Below, piece after piece: positions 55,701 to 64,000 of a DNA stretch of 64,000 nt; the first letter of the stretch is position 1; the number at the start of each line of letters is the position of its first letter. Origin of the DNA: Onthophagus taurus (Eukaryota; Arthropoda; Insecta; Coleoptera; Scarabaeidae); the NCBI RefSeq assembly GCF_036711975.1, contig NC_091972.1, positions 32,431,001 through 32,495,000 on the forward strand, read 5' to 3'. The translations under genes and the position numbers were made by a program. Below the pieces are notes generated by a model. The model was not told the origin of the DNA. It made no database searches and worked only from the letters and a program-made list of their open reading frames with translations.

Positions 55701-58453
55701 TTCATTTCTTTCGGAATGTCACGCTTATTCTGACGTAGTGTACCCACGACAGCAATATTTTTATCCAACAGATAAGTTGCTAGCGGAACACTAGTGAAGA
55801 AATTGTCTATCGTGAGATTGCGACCAGAATTATGAATGCCACGCGCAAGAGTTTGTACTACTTCAAGCCCCAGTTTTTTATGTGGAGGTTCTCCGGGCTG
55901 GCGACCAACATAAACTAAACCATCCAAAGCATAACCAGACGTAGATTCACACATCCAAAATATTTTAAGTCCATATTTTGCCGGCTTACTTAGCATATAT
56001 TGAACGAATGTGCATCTACCTCTAAACCCAACGAGTTGTTCATCAATAGTTACATTAGTATCAGGTATGACGCAGGTTTTGCATTGCTGAACGAATAAAT
56101 CCCAAATGTAGGACACCATTGCTAACTTATCGGTTTCCAAACGCGCATTCTGGGTTCTCTTGTCGTCAAATCTGACGAATCTTCGTATTTTTTCAAAGAT
56201 ATATGGACATTGTGGCTCGGTATACAGGATTGGCAAATTCATCACAAAATAATTCTCTCGCAGGAACATTCCAGCTTCTGTCAACTCCCGCATGAATAAG
56301 TAAACCACAGAATGCAAGAAATTCATCAACAGTTACATCTTTCCACCGTTTTCCTTTTGCTCCATAAACACGTTTGCCCTCTAAATTAGTACAGTTCACA
56401 ATTTCTTGTACAATAACTGGAGTTACAAAAAAACGCTTCTTTTGGTGTTGCAGCCATATGTTTCCTTGCTAGTCCTGGCGCACGCCGAATAATGTTGTGT
56501 GGTTGAATTTTATTTTTGCTGGAGATTCCAAACTCCATACCAGACTACTTGGAGCAATGTAACCGCTCGTTAAAGACTTACCAATATCATCAACATCATC
56601 CTCTGAATTATCGTCATCATGATCAGAACTGGATCCAGAATACTCGTCAGGAACCAATTCGAAATTTCTATCTTCTGTGGCATCATTTTCTGATTCTGAC
56701 ACATCACTTTTTTCAGAAGGCAGATCATCACATTCAGCTGCCCACTGCACCAATATTTCTTCATAACTAGGGTCACCAAATCTCACGCTTTTCACAATCC
56801 TTTTTGACGCCATTATCATATGTATCTCACAACTTCACTCAATCCAACTTCTATTCCAACTGAATGAAAAACAGCTGCACCTACTTTTATACATCCAACA
56901 ATAATGCACGTTTTAATTTGCACTGACACGCACAATTCCGCGCAGCAGTGTTTAACAAATTATAATAATCCTCAACCTGTAATGAACAAGTTGAAACTTG
57001 TTCTATAGTAACTAGTAGTACACGGGCTTCGGAGGCCCGGTTTATGCAAATACGGGCTGCTAATGGAAACGATTTTTTTTCGATTGCTAATTACGCTTGA
57101 ATGTTTTTGAATGAGCATGATGCATCCTAGGGTTAAGTAACGCGATCACCCATCCATTGCGCACAGAGTACGATAACTATGTAGTCTCTCACACCACACT
57201 AAGAACGACCGATATTTTCCACCCACTTCGGCCTCCATAGCGACGGAGTGTTCCACTTGGAAAGGCAGCTAAGTCAACAATGCCGCGAGGGAACAACTCG
57301 AAACTCGCTGAATAAACTCGTCTACAGTAAACCTTTGTGCTCCGCAAATATTATGGATTTATCTTCACGCGTTCAGATTATATAGGGTGTGCTCGTGAAT
57401 TATTTCCAACAGTGTATAATAACATATGGATCATATGTATTATTTCATTGCAGAATAAAGACGATGATTATTATATTTGTTGGTATGTTTTGAAATTGGG
57501 TAGTCAAAGAATTTATTTGATTTACTAAATTTTTTGTCCTGTTGCTGTTGTTGTTGTGTAATGGTAGTTACAAGTGCTTGACACGTTAACGTTGTTGTTG
57601 TTAGTAATTCGTCGTGTGGTGGTGTTGTTGTGGTGCGATGTTTTTGAACATTCGAGAGGTGTGTTGAGGTCGACGTCAAATTCGTTGATTCCCACACCTT
57701 GTCGGCAAAGGAAAGAATGTCCATAATGTCCTCTTTGGCAGAAGCGAGGAGTGCAACCGAAACAACACGAGGTATTCTCCTTTGCCACAATTTTAATAAT
57801 AAATTTGGACTAACCACCTGAGAACCACCAACCGTGGTCAACATCGCTCGATAAAAATTTGACGGTTTTTGATCTCCCATTTGCGAACCTTACAGAACAT
57901 CGTCCAGACGTTTTTCTTAACTCAATGATAACCTGCCCTAATATAAATCCCTCCACAATATAAAGAAGATAATATATTTTAATAAATTAATATTTTAATA
58001 AACAATAAAATGAACCACATTTGAAGGACTGAATTCGTTTCAAAATACTAAATTTTGTTTTAAGCACTGTTTATAGAAGAAATAAATCCTAGCTAAACAT
58101 TAAGGAGATATTATAATGGTATTAAATCACTATTAAACATTTTCAAGTTCATTTAGTTGTAATTAGATTTTTGGCCAGATATTCATAACTTCCTAACACT
58201 GTGGGGTGGTCCGATTTCCTGGCTGTGAATGTTTATCGCAAAGTACCGACTACTAATTAAAATATTTAAATATTCAGAGAAAATGTTTCTGGAGATAGCC
58301 ATAAAAACAAAAATAATTTAATAAAAGCAATTCCTGAATATGGCTGATTAAGTCGAAACCGGTTGAGCAAAGACAATAAAAAATTAGAACTTAAAATGAA
58401 TATAAAATATAACTAACCTGTTTACATCCAGTTTTGACACTTTCAGTAGCCAT
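31708..58453 (-). CDS. FBXL20: F-box/leucine-rich-repeat protein, FBXL20/FBXL2 orthologue; complement(join(31708..31815,45294..45506,45570..45671,45725..45916,45971..46630,58418..58453))
   Basis: Six minus-strand exons, all phase 0 with GT-AG borders, give 436 residues, the length I recall for human FBXL20. Exon 1 (58453-58418) encodes [12 protein letters not shown] and ends at a GTTAGT donor. Exon 2 (46630-45971) starts [20 protein letters not shown] and holds the F-box ([21 protein letters not shown]) and the first LRRs. Exons 3-5 continue the cysteine-containing LRRs (e.g. [24 protein letters not shown]) up to GIKRLR. Exon 6 (31815-31708) encodes [19 protein letters not shown] and ends CRCCAIL. 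The end CAIL is a CaaX-type motif with final Leu, which favours geranylgeranylation. F-box proteins bind Skp1 and present substrates to an SCF ubiquitin ligase; LRRs bind the substrate. Introns 1 and 5 are 11.8 and 13.5 kb and full of transposons. Exon 1 is the least certain part. Confidence 0.9.
32474..33897 (+). mobile_element. hAT element inserted in the left arm of the CACTA-like element
   Basis: The left end CAGGGCTGGATTAACC and the reverse complement of the right end CAGAGCCGGACCACACC are imperfect inverted repeats. Flanks CGTGTAAG (32466-32473) and CGTGTAGA (33898-33905) agree at 6 of 8 positions, the hAT duplication length. Coding remnants on + resemble ZMYM1-like hAT transposases: [14 protein letters not shown], a stop at 33075, then [52 protein letters not shown] and [11 protein letters not shown]. 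Several frame breaks make it inactive, and the C-terminal part is missing. Confidence 0.8.
34321..36033 (+). pseudogene. Decayed transposon-borne gene of the 'GYTKxxCFLCLW' family
   Basis: From 34321 the reading starts [20 protein letters not shown] (a Cys-x2-Cys motif), stops near 34464, resumes with a Ser/Thr/Pro-rich stretch (34543-34737) and [20 protein letters not shown], and after a further break continues through [15 protein letters not shown], then an open frame 35058-35681 with [53 protein letters not shown] and [11 protein letters not shown] separate exon at 35860-36033, behind an AACAG acceptor, reads [18 protein letters not shown].. [17 protein letters not shown] recall near-identical uncharacterised proteins annotated repeatedly in arthropod, cnidarian and fish genomes. 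No catalytic domain is known to me. At least three frame breaks are present. Confidence 0.75.
37040..37640. other. FBXL20-like intron 5, nothing recognised
   Basis: AT-rich intronic DNA with no supported feature. Confidence 0.55.
37848..37925. mobile_element. Second copy of the hAT left end
   Basis: GAGCTGGATTAACCAGTAGG begins a 70-bp stretch that matches 32476-32560 almost base for base (AGGCGCTTGAGGCGCG, CAGGGGCCCGGTTCTGG, ATATTGCATAGGC). No matching right end was found within 2 kb. Confidence 0.7.
38000..39420. repeat. 1.4-kb field of degenerate short repeats
   Basis: Purine-rich on +, built from endlessly varied versions of GATATTGAG, GATATCAGGGAC, ACGATGTTGA and GACAATATT at irregular 30-50-bp spacing. 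No single exact period holds. The minus-strand frames at 38572-38986 (rich in ILPQYRS) are by-products. Confidence 0.7.
39496..39835 (-). pseudogene. LINE ORF2 C-terminal fragment
   Basis: From about 39835 to 39496 on the minus strand: [20 protein letters not shown], a break, then [30 protein letters not shown] and [14 protein letters not shown]. This matches the C-terminal region after the reverse transcriptase in RTE/Jockey-type elements. Confidence 0.75.
40994..42269 (-). mobile_element. mariner-family element with ~90-bp TIRs and TA duplication, decayed transposase
   Basis: Left end CTAGGAAAAGTTGTTCAAAA (40994) and the reverse complement of the right end (42269) match over about 90 bp and are flanked by TA (40992-40993, 42270-42271). 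The transposase starts at ATG 42113 on the minus strand ([20 protein letters not shown], a DUF4817-like N terminus) and continues in broken frames with [13 protein letters not shown] (first catalytic Asp), [35 protein letters not shown] (second Asp) and a C-terminal [20 protein letters not shown]. It is related to, but distinct from, the element at 8632. Confidence 0.82.
42272..42360. mobile_element. Isolated mariner-type terminal fragment
   Basis: The reverse complement begins TACTGGGTGTTCATAAAATT, like the CAGGGTGTTCAAAAAAAGC end at 8632. It abuts the mariner element on its right and belongs to a different copy. Confidence 0.4.
43420..45290. other. FBXL20-like intron 5, nothing recognised
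   Basis: AT-rich intronic DNA next to the GTAGGT donor of exon 5 (45288-45293 on +). No transposon coding remnant was found. Confidence 0.55.
46640..47945. other. FBXL20-like intron 1 proximal part, possible alternative promoter
   Basis: Mixed composition with a relatively CpG-rich patch at 46690-46970, including the palindrome TGACGTCA (46959-46966), a CRE/ATF site by sequence. An isolated TATAAAA lies at 47653-47659. No coding signal beyond exon 2. Confidence 0.35.
47950..49546 (+). pseudogene. Non-LTR retrotransposon ORF2, decayed; 3' part resumes at 51364-51570
   Basis: Endonuclease remnant at about 47960-48150 ([20 protein letters not shown], then [12 protein letters not shown] in broken frames). 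RT blocks follow: [20 protein letters not shown] and [16 protein letters not shown] (48660-48905), [10 protein letters not shown] (near 49040), [12 protein letters not shown] (49138-49175) and [15 protein letters not shown] (near 49400-49440). A hAT element interrupts it at 49547; the C-terminal [20 protein letters not shown] continues at 51367 after the insertion. Confidence 0.8.
49743..50759 (-). mobile_element. PIF/Harbinger element nested in the hAT element
   Basis: Left end GGGGCCCATACACGATCAAT and the reverse complement of the right end GCGGCCCTTACACGATCAAT pair as inverted repeats, followed by several TATTGACAATA sub-repeats. Flanking TATAA/TATAG is consistent with the family's 3-bp TWA target. 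The only coding remnant is minus strand 50406-50170: [20 protein letters not shown] and [11 protein letters not shown], the N-terminal part of HARBI1-like transposases. Internal deletion is implied. Confidence 0.7.
51161..51189. repeat. Perfect 11-bp inverted repeat (hairpin)
   Basis: GTTTCATCTTG and CAAGATGAAAC are separated by 7 bases, inside the hAT element. A second, overlapping hairpin (CTTGTTTCA/TGAAACAAG) uses the same bases. Confidence 0.7.
51575..52085. other. FBXL20-like intron 1, nothing recognised
   Basis: AT-rich DNA between two LINE fragments. Confidence 0.5.
52089..52968 (-). pseudogene. LINE reverse transcriptase 3' half
   Basis: From 52968 downward on the minus strand: [89 protein letters not shown]. 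Motif order is that of Jockey/I-type RTs after the palm domain. It begins abruptly at 52968 in the RT, so it is 5' truncated. Confidence 0.8.
52969..53820 (+). pseudogene. LINE reverse transcriptase 3' half, opposite orientation
   Basis: From 52985: [20 protein letters not shown], one stop at 53120, then an open frame 53123-53623 with [45 protein letters not shown] and a final [11 protein letters not shown]. It is 5' truncated at nearly the same RT motif as its neighbour and joined to it head to head. Confidence 0.8.
54060..55030 (-). pseudogene. Tc1-family transposase, decayed and interrupted
   Basis: From 55030 downward in broken frames: [35 protein letters not shown], the MITE (54837-54586), [64 protein letters not shown] (a mutated 'DLNPIEHVW') and [12 protein letters not shown]. 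Stops and frameshifts are frequent. Confidence 0.8.
54586..54837. mobile_element. 252-bp MITE with ~38-bp TIRs and an 8-bp TSD
   Basis: The ends CCAAGGTTTATATAT..AAAGGTTGTCTA (54586 onward) and the reverse complement of 54837 upstream agree at about 34 of 38 positions. GACGCTCA is present on both sides (54578-54585, 54838-54845). There is no coding capacity. It interrupts the Tc1-family transposase. Confidence 0.85.
55120..57132 (-). mobile_element. piggyBac element with decayed transposase
   Basis: The right end is clear: CCTAGGG followed by TTAA at 57133-57136, i.e. TTAA-CCCTAGG in the element's direction. The transposase starts at 56819 ([18 protein letters not shown], acidic N terminus) and runs in three frames: [31 protein letters not shown], then [16 protein letters not shown] (first Asp), [18 protein letters not shown] (second Asp), [23 protein letters not shown] (third Asp). 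About 70-80 residues after GGVD are deleted, then [20 protein letters not shown] and a cysteine-rich zinc-finger tail (CSVCPASID.., [16 protein letters not shown]) ending at 55120. The left terminal repeat is not found. It lies inside the Tc1-like element. Confidence 0.85.
57440..57880 (-). pseudogene. Ty3/gypsy-type gag fragment
   Basis: Minus-strand open frame: [52 protein letters not shown]. This is the conserved block of LTR-retrotransposon gag proteins (DQKPS...LW..RLP...L). A Thr-rich tract and QQQQQQ follow. No zinc knuckle, pol or LTR is seen nearby. Confidence 0.7.
57885..58415. other. FBXL20-like intron 1 distal part, nothing recognised
   Basis: AT-rich. It includes GTCGAAACCGGTTGAGC at 58352-58368, a phrase reminiscent of retroelement tails, but no coding remnant. 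Confidence 0.4.
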
Positions 58454-58799
58454 TTTTCTTGTTCTTTATGTTTGAAAAAATTTTTCAATGTTGAAATCCT
58501 CCTTCGTAATAGTTGTTATTAACAAAATATCCAAAATCTTTGCACATGTCACGATATCTTCAAATTTTCAATGCCGTTTCGTACAAAAGATTGTAAATAA
58601 ACTGTAAAAGAAATAATGAACAAAACTAATTTATATCAAATGAAGTGAAATTTTATTAATGATATGAAAGCGGATACTATACATAATGCATTGTTTGATT
58701 TGTACAAAGCAGGACAAAATCAATAAATAACAAAAACAATAGTCTCGACTGAGGACGATCGAGATAAAATAAAAAAAGAAATTATCAGTAAGTTAATAA

Positions 58800-59275
58800 T
58801 AATAATAATTAATTGTTAATGATAAGAATGAACACTAATTGTGATTGTGATTTCCGTAAATATGGATTTAAATATGTTGAATAACATGATGAAACAAGCG
58901 TAAAGAATGTTTTATTTGATTATTTCTAATTAAAAAAAATTTCTTTATCAAGAATTATCGGAATATTCCCTGTTAACGACGTAAAACGGTGAGTCGACGT
59001 GCAAAAACGGGAATCGATAAAATATGTACACATAAAGAACAATGAAACATGCGACGTTAACTATTCAAGGAATTATACCGTTTGTCTAGAAATGGAGTTA
59101 AATCAACTTCGGTTTTATCTTTTTATGAAGGGTTACACGATAAAATTAAGACGCAAAATAAATGACATAATAAAATCAAATAAGAACTGGACCACGAATA
59201 CGAATCCGGACAAAGAAAACAGAACGCACAAAGAAAACATTTCCAAAAAAACAAATAAACGATTTAACTAACAAG
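58800..59275. other. AT-rich flank with (TAA)n microsatellite, nothing recognised
   Basis: Short AAT/TAA run near 58796-58815. The 90-codon frame at 58999-59271 has low-complexity Lys/Asn composition and no domain. Confidence 0.4.
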
Positions 59276-59279
59276 GGTA

Positions 59280-60060
59280 GATTCAAAACCAAACAAAAGC
59301 GTTTGACGTTTAGATCAGCTGTTTTCTATCAAAACTATACTTTACGTAAATCTGGTACGAGAACAAGCGAAGGTCGTCGTAGACAGGCTTTCGTTTCCGC
59401 GTTCATGGCCTACCTCTATCGTGTCCGTCATTCTCCGTCCACGTGCGATGGAAAACTATCCAAAACGAAAACGCGTTGGTAAAATAAAAAAACACAACAG
59501 GCCCGACGGCCTCCTCTCTTAATATTATTGTTCCCGTTCGTTTCACGTCGAGTTCGCAAAACGGTCTGTCTGCCTGCGCGACCTTCACGGTTAGAGTTTC
59601 GAGGAGCGAATAGCAGGACGGACTTTTGTTTACGATGAACCTTATTGGACAGACGCAGTTCAAAATACTGCGGGAGAGAAAAGATAAAGATAGAAAACAA
59701 TAAGGTGACAAAGTTAGAGCGAGATGGCAACGTTGAAGGTTCGTCGACAGCGGCGGAGAGTTAATACTAAAAGGTCGACGTACACATAGACGTAGCAACC
59801 AGAAAGGTGGAAATTTATCAAATGGTACAAGGTTTTTGCCCATCTCAAAAAAGGATTATGTTGATAAATGGTTTTCTGATAAGCATTTCTTTGGTTAAGA
59901 TGATTACTGCTTTGGAAGAAAGATGGCCGTCGTTGGATAGTGCATCGATGAATTGATAATTGTATTGATTTCGGTGATTTTATGGTTTTTTATGTCTGCG
60001 AGGCGTAAAGTGGAATGACCTTCGAGTTGACGACCCAGACGAGACGGCGCGACTACGAAA
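59280..60060 (-). promoter_or_regulatory. CpG-rich stretch, possible promoter or 5' UTR of the FBXL20-like gene
   Basis: GC and CpG content stands out against AT-rich surroundings (e.g. CGTCGACAGCGGCGGAG, GCCTGCGCGACC, CAGACGAGACGGCGCGAC). It lies 0.8-1.6 kb upstream of exon 1 of the minus-strand F-box gene. Overlapping open frames on the minus strand show no domain. A leader exon here is an inference. Confidence 0.35.
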
Positions 60061-60750
60061 AATATAACTAAAATAACTAACTAAAAAAGACTGGAAAGTC
60101 TTGGCATTCAATTTAGTTAAAAATTATTATTCTGTTTATTTAAAATTTACTATTAATGACTTCAAGTACGAATATTTTACACACACATTTAATTTTAATT
60201 ATCAATCATTTCAACACACTTCATTTCCCCTTTTTCTTCATAATCATTAAATATTGCGAATTTTAAAGTTATTCACAATATTACAATATAATAAATATAG
60301 CTTCGTTAATAGAGCTTTATTTCATAAGATAAAGTTATCGAGTAATCACAAACAGAAATATGTGCTTAATAAGGAAAGGTCCAGAGAAAACACCGGAGCG
60401 CACAAAGCATATTGAAAGAGGAAATAGAAATAAAGATAAAGCGATGATAGAGATCAGACGAGTGATGACCAGTGAAATATTATTAAGACAGCTATGAAAG
60501 AGTCAGCAAGGGAGGTATTAGGAATAGTTGAAGAGCCAAAACGGGAGACCAGGTTTGACAAAACTGCGCAGAGAATGTCGCAAGCAGAAATGTAAAACAT
60601 AAAAAATTAATGGCGAGGAAAACGCAAAAAAAGGAGGAAGCAAGAAGAAAAGCAGAAAAAATATGCAATGCTTAAAAATTTGTGAGATAGTTAAGACAAC
60701 GGTACAAACCACACAGAGCAATATGCAGAGAAAGGAAATAAATAACATTT
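60061..60750. other. AT-rich, nothing recognised
   Basis: No supported gene. The minus-strand hydrophobic frame at 60518-60781 is compositional. Confidence 0.5.
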
Positions 60751-60753
60751 GAA

Positions 60754-61865
60754 AAAAATATTTCCAAAACCAATTAAGCATAGAAACTGATTTGGATAAC
60801 GCAGAGGACCGCTTGGTATCATCAGCATCTATATCACAGTTTGGTAGTCGTGATAGTCAATGTTGTATAAATCAACTTACACTACATTACATAGACTACA
60901 TATCGTGTAGGCCACTGTAGGCGGACCAACCATCCTTGCACCGCCACAACATTAATACATTAATTATAATTAACGAACATTAATACCTTGCTCGGTGAAA
61001 GGTCATTCAGATCCTTTGAGGAGATAAACTGCGACCCAACCCAACCGTTTCTGCTTCCTCCGCACATAGTCGGCATTCAACATCGTCGGCTAAACCCAAC
61101 AAGTTTAGGTGTGCTTTTAATCGGCAGTGCCCAGTAAAGACACCCATTAGAACTTTTATGCTGCTACGAGCAAGTCCTAAAATGTTCCCGCCAGCAACCC
61201 CAGAATGACCAGGGACCCAGATCAGCGAAACTCTGTTATCACAACTCAGTGTGTTTAATGTTCTCTTACAATCATTAACCAGAGCCGACACCGTTTTCAC
61301 GGCTTACAGCGCCTGGAAAGCGGCTTGACTGTCTGAGAGAATTCCTACTGTGATGATCTTCACGCCTCTCTCAAGAAGGATTTTAGCACCCATGTCAATA
61401 GCAAATACTTCCGCCTGGAATACAGTACAGTACGTACCCAGGCTGTAGGCTTGCTTAATTCGAGGTGTCTGGCAGTATACTCCTGCTCCCCGACCCGTTC
61501 CGGCGTTTTTGATCCATCTGTGAACATGCAAATATCTGCTTGAACCAGAGAATTTTCGTTTTCGATCCAGGACTGCCGCTCAGGCAGTACAATTTGGTAT
61601 CGAGCATTAATCACTGATAGTGATCCCGCCAAATCTGACGGCATTGATAGCACAGTATCAGTGCTTATAATGTCTTCCGCAGCCCATTGGCAGGACATTT
61701 CGGAACAGTTTTGAGCATATTGCTTAAATCTGTAAATGGTTGTTCTAGCCACTTTCTCAATATGCAAATGCAGAGGAGATAGGCCAAGCAGAACATCCAT
61801 TGTAAGAGTTGGCGTTGTGCTTATCGCACCATAGTTGGATTGCAAGAAGAAAAGCGGAAAAAACA
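60754..61865 (-). pseudogene. LINE copy A (RT C-terminus + RNase H + 3' UTR), 5' truncated
   Basis: From 61865 downward on the minus strand: TPTLTMDVLLGLSPLHLHIE, FTDGSKT (RNase H Asp), QAEVFAIDMGAKILLERGV, GILSDSQAAFQAL (RNase H SDSQAA), VSLIWVPGHSGVAGG (RNase H GH.G) and a CCHC-like tail VECRLCAEEAET. The 3' UTR runs to about 60754. The RNase H domain places it in the I/LOA-like group (inference). It is frameshifted. Confidence 0.85.
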
Positions 61866-63340
61866 ATATTTCCAAAACCAATTAAGCATAAAAACTGATT
61901 TGGATAACGCAGAGGAGCGCTTGGTATCATCAGCATCTATATCACAGTTTGGTAGTCGTGATAGCCAATGATGTATAAATCAACTTACATTACATTACAT
62001 AGACTACATATCGTGTAGGCGGACCAACCATCCTTGCACTGCCACAACATTAATACATTAATTATAATTAACGAATATTAATACTTTGCTCGGTGAAAGG
62101 TCATTCAGATCCTTTGAGGAGATAAACTGCGACCCAACCCAACCGTCTCTGCTTCCTCCGCACATAGTCGGAATTCAACATCGTCGGCTAAACCCAACAA
62201 GTTGAGGGATGCAAATGCAGAGGAGATAGGCCAAGCAGAACCTCCATTGCTAGAGTTGGTGTTGTGCTTATCGCACCAGAGATTGCTAATCCAGCTACCC
62301 GTTGAATTCGTGAACGTTTACTGATAACTTAAGTCTGTCGGACTTTCCTATACCAGGCTGCTGCTCCGTATGTGATCATAGGTCTAACCACAGTCACATA
62401 GAGCCAGTACGGTCTTTCAGGGGTAAGACCCCAATTTTTTTCCACAAAGACTGCGACAAGTCCACAAGGATAGTCTAGCTTAGTGCAAAATTCCCTGCAA
62501 ATGTCCATTCCATGACAAGGTTTTGTCTAGGATTACTCCTAGATATTTGACTTCCTTTGAGAAAGGAAATTCTTCACCTTGGATAGTTGGGCGAACTACC
62601 GGTGGCGACTCAGTGGACCAGATACGAATGGCGCCGTACGGATATACCATTCCAGAACATTTACAAGGGTTTTCAACAGAAATAACGTTAGGCTGATGGA
62701 TTGAAAGGCATTAGGAGTAGGGACCGAACGGCCCGCTTTGGGTATATAAAATACCCTTACCTTAGTCCATTCTGCCGGTACATATTTCCAGGCGACATTC
62801 GCTCTGAAAATTTTTACCAAAATTGGCAACAACAGTGACCTTCCTTGCTGTAATAAAGCAGGAAAAATGTTGTCTTCTCCAGGTGATTTAAACGGCTTAA
62901 ACGTTTGAATCGCCTGGTCCACGGATGTGGAAGTGACGACTTTTCTAGCCACACTCCAATCCGTATTTGAGGGGCGCTTTGCCTTGCAGGAATAGCCCGA
63001 TTATCAGCCCTCATCATCAAGCTTCCTAGGAAGTGAGTCTGCATGAGAAGCTCTAACGAGTATGTGCTATAGTACGTAAAACTACCGTCAGGCCGGTTAA
63101 GTGAACCCAGGTAGTGCCGGATCTCTAGCGAGAATCTTGTGAATTCTTGCACTGCTGGGTGTGTCTTTCACTTCCTCACAGAACCTCCTCCAAGACTCTC
63201 TTTTTGTCTTTATGTTTTTGGTGTAATTCGTTAGAGCTTGTTTATATTTCTCCCATTCACCTAATGTCTTGGCCCGGTTAAAAAGCCTCCGGACCTCTTG
63301 TCTTTCGGAGCTAAGAGAATCATAATCTAAAACAACATAC
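61866..63340 (-). pseudogene. LINE copy B of the same family, internally deleted, head-to-tail with copy A
   Basis: From about 63330 downward: SERQEVRRLFNRAKTLGEWE, KRESWRRFCEEVKDTPAVQE, LGSLNRPDGSFTYYS, FKPFKSPGEDNIFPALLQ, YVPAEWTKVRVFYIPKAGR, a jump that omits the YADD region, then VRQTSVISKRSRIQRVAGLA, and after 62210 a second jump straight to the 3' UTR. RNase H is lost. Its 3' UTR (61866-62200) is nearly identical to that of copy A (60754-61090). Confidence 0.85.
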
Positions 63341-63867
63341 TAGCGTTGGAAAAAATGTAGAACTGAAAAGCCAGAAGTAAACTTGAAGAAATGAATTAGG
63401 TTAAAATCCACAAAAATAACCGAAAGCGACGATGAGCAACCTATGTTGTACTTCACATCGCAGCGTGGAGTACTGGTGGTACTTGAATACCGTTGACGAA
63501 TGCGAATAGCCTAATGTGTTGATGTGGGTATTCGACATTAGACGACACAGAGAATGTCTTTTAACTGCTTAGGTTGAAACTGCTTAGGGATGTGATAGCA
63601 TTTGGTTGCAGACATTGACCTAATAATACAAGATACAATAATAGCCTAGATAACCAACAGCGAAGAATTTCGATCAAGACGTATACTATGAGTCGTAGTA
63701 TATGTTGATGTTTATGTCAATGTTTGTAAAATGGGGCCAAGCGAAAGAAAATATTAAAGATCTTTCTAACAGTGAAATATGTCACATCCCCAAAGCCTTT
63801 TATTGAAGAGTTAAGACAGTTAAAATAATTGCTCTATCCATGAAAATGAAGTAGGTAAATAATATTT

Positions 63868-64000
63868 GGAAAAATTATTTAGAAAAACTTTTAAGCATAG
63901 AAATTGATTTGGATAACACAGGGGAGGAGCGCTTGGTATCATCGTAACAGTTTGGTAGTCGTGTACAGATTAGCTTCTTAGCCAATCAACTTCAACACAT
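63868..64000 (-). mobile_element. LINE copy C, 3' UTR only, runs off the window
   Basis: TTTAAGCATAGAAATTGATT then GGAGCGCTTGGTATCATC match the 3' UTRs of copies A and B with small deletions. The rest of this copy lies beyond the window end. Confidence 0.7.

Larger units (their letters stand above)
53944..57414 (-). mobile_element. Tc1-like element split by a MITE and a piggyBac
   Basis: The left end TACTGTTGGAAATAATTCAC (53944) and the reverse complement of the right end CACTGTTGGAAATAATTCAC (57414) match over about 45 bp and are flanked by TA (53942-53943, 57415-57416). The transposase lies at 54060-55030 on the minus strand. The original element would have been about 1.2-1.3 kb; the rest is inserted DNA. 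Confidence 0.8.

Noticed and set aside
57525..57788. 87-codon minus-strand frame rich in Thr/Asn
   Set aside because: Alternative frame of the gag fragment at 57440-57880, whose conserved block is in the other frame.
59403..59843. 146-codon minus-strand frame in the CpG-rich stretch as a gene
   Set aside because: An overlapping open frame in a second phase, no domain, and composition explained by the GC-rich patch; promoter or leader sequence is more likely.
1..64000. CRISPR arrays, operons, Shine-Dalgarno sites, tRNA or rRNA genes
   Set aside because: The window is eukaryotic. The tandem repeats are coding or satellite and have no CRISPR spacing; no cloverleaf or rRNA sequence was recognised by eye.

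Overview
This is a piece of a eukaryotic, almost certainly insect, nuclear chromosome. It is AT-rich, its genes have short GT-AG introns, TATA boxes and AATAAA poly(A) signals, and it is crowded with arthropod-type transposons. A beetle is my best guess; that is an inference and I cannot name the species.

Host genes fall into two blocks. The left block (1-25.4 kb, all on +) is gut-related. It has three long chitin-binding peritrophin-like genes built from near-identical ChtBD2 (CBM_14) repeats: one cut by the window start (2-3505), one at 3826-6855 and one at 12460-15357. A fourth, smaller ChtBD2 protein lies at 18295-19700 and a compact chymotrypsin-fold serine protease at 24484-25378. The three ChtBD2 genes whose promoters are visible carry a GATA motif just upstream of the TATA box. 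A decayed copy of the first gene's 3' end lies upstream of the third gene, so the locus grew by tandem duplication of a two-gene unit.

The second block is one gene on the minus strand, an FBXL20-type F-box/LRR protein. By joining six phase-0 exons I recover a 436-residue protein. Exon 1 (12 codons) is at 58418-58453, four exons cluster at 45294-46630, and the last exon (35 codons, ending in a CaaX-type CAIL) is at 31708-31815. Introns of about 13.5 kb and 11.8 kb hold most of the transposons.

The introns and intergenic regions form layered transposon deposits. They include a 5.1-kb CACTA-like element with about 640-bp inverted repeats and TTA target duplications, which encodes a decayed copy of a protein I recall as recurrent in animal genomes and carries a hAT element in one arm; a Tc1-like element split by piggyBac and by a 252-bp MITE; a hAT element inside a LINE with a Harbinger element inside the hAT; mariner elements; many 5'-truncated or internally deleted LINEs; a Ty3/gypsy gag fragment; a 363-bp satellite; and an odd 1.4-kb degenerate repeat field.

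The ChtBD2 proteins and the protease plausibly act together at the midgut peritrophic matrix (inference). The F-box protein would act as an SCF ubiquitin-ligase substrate adaptor. Transposon edges are exact where a target-site duplication is stated and otherwise approximate.
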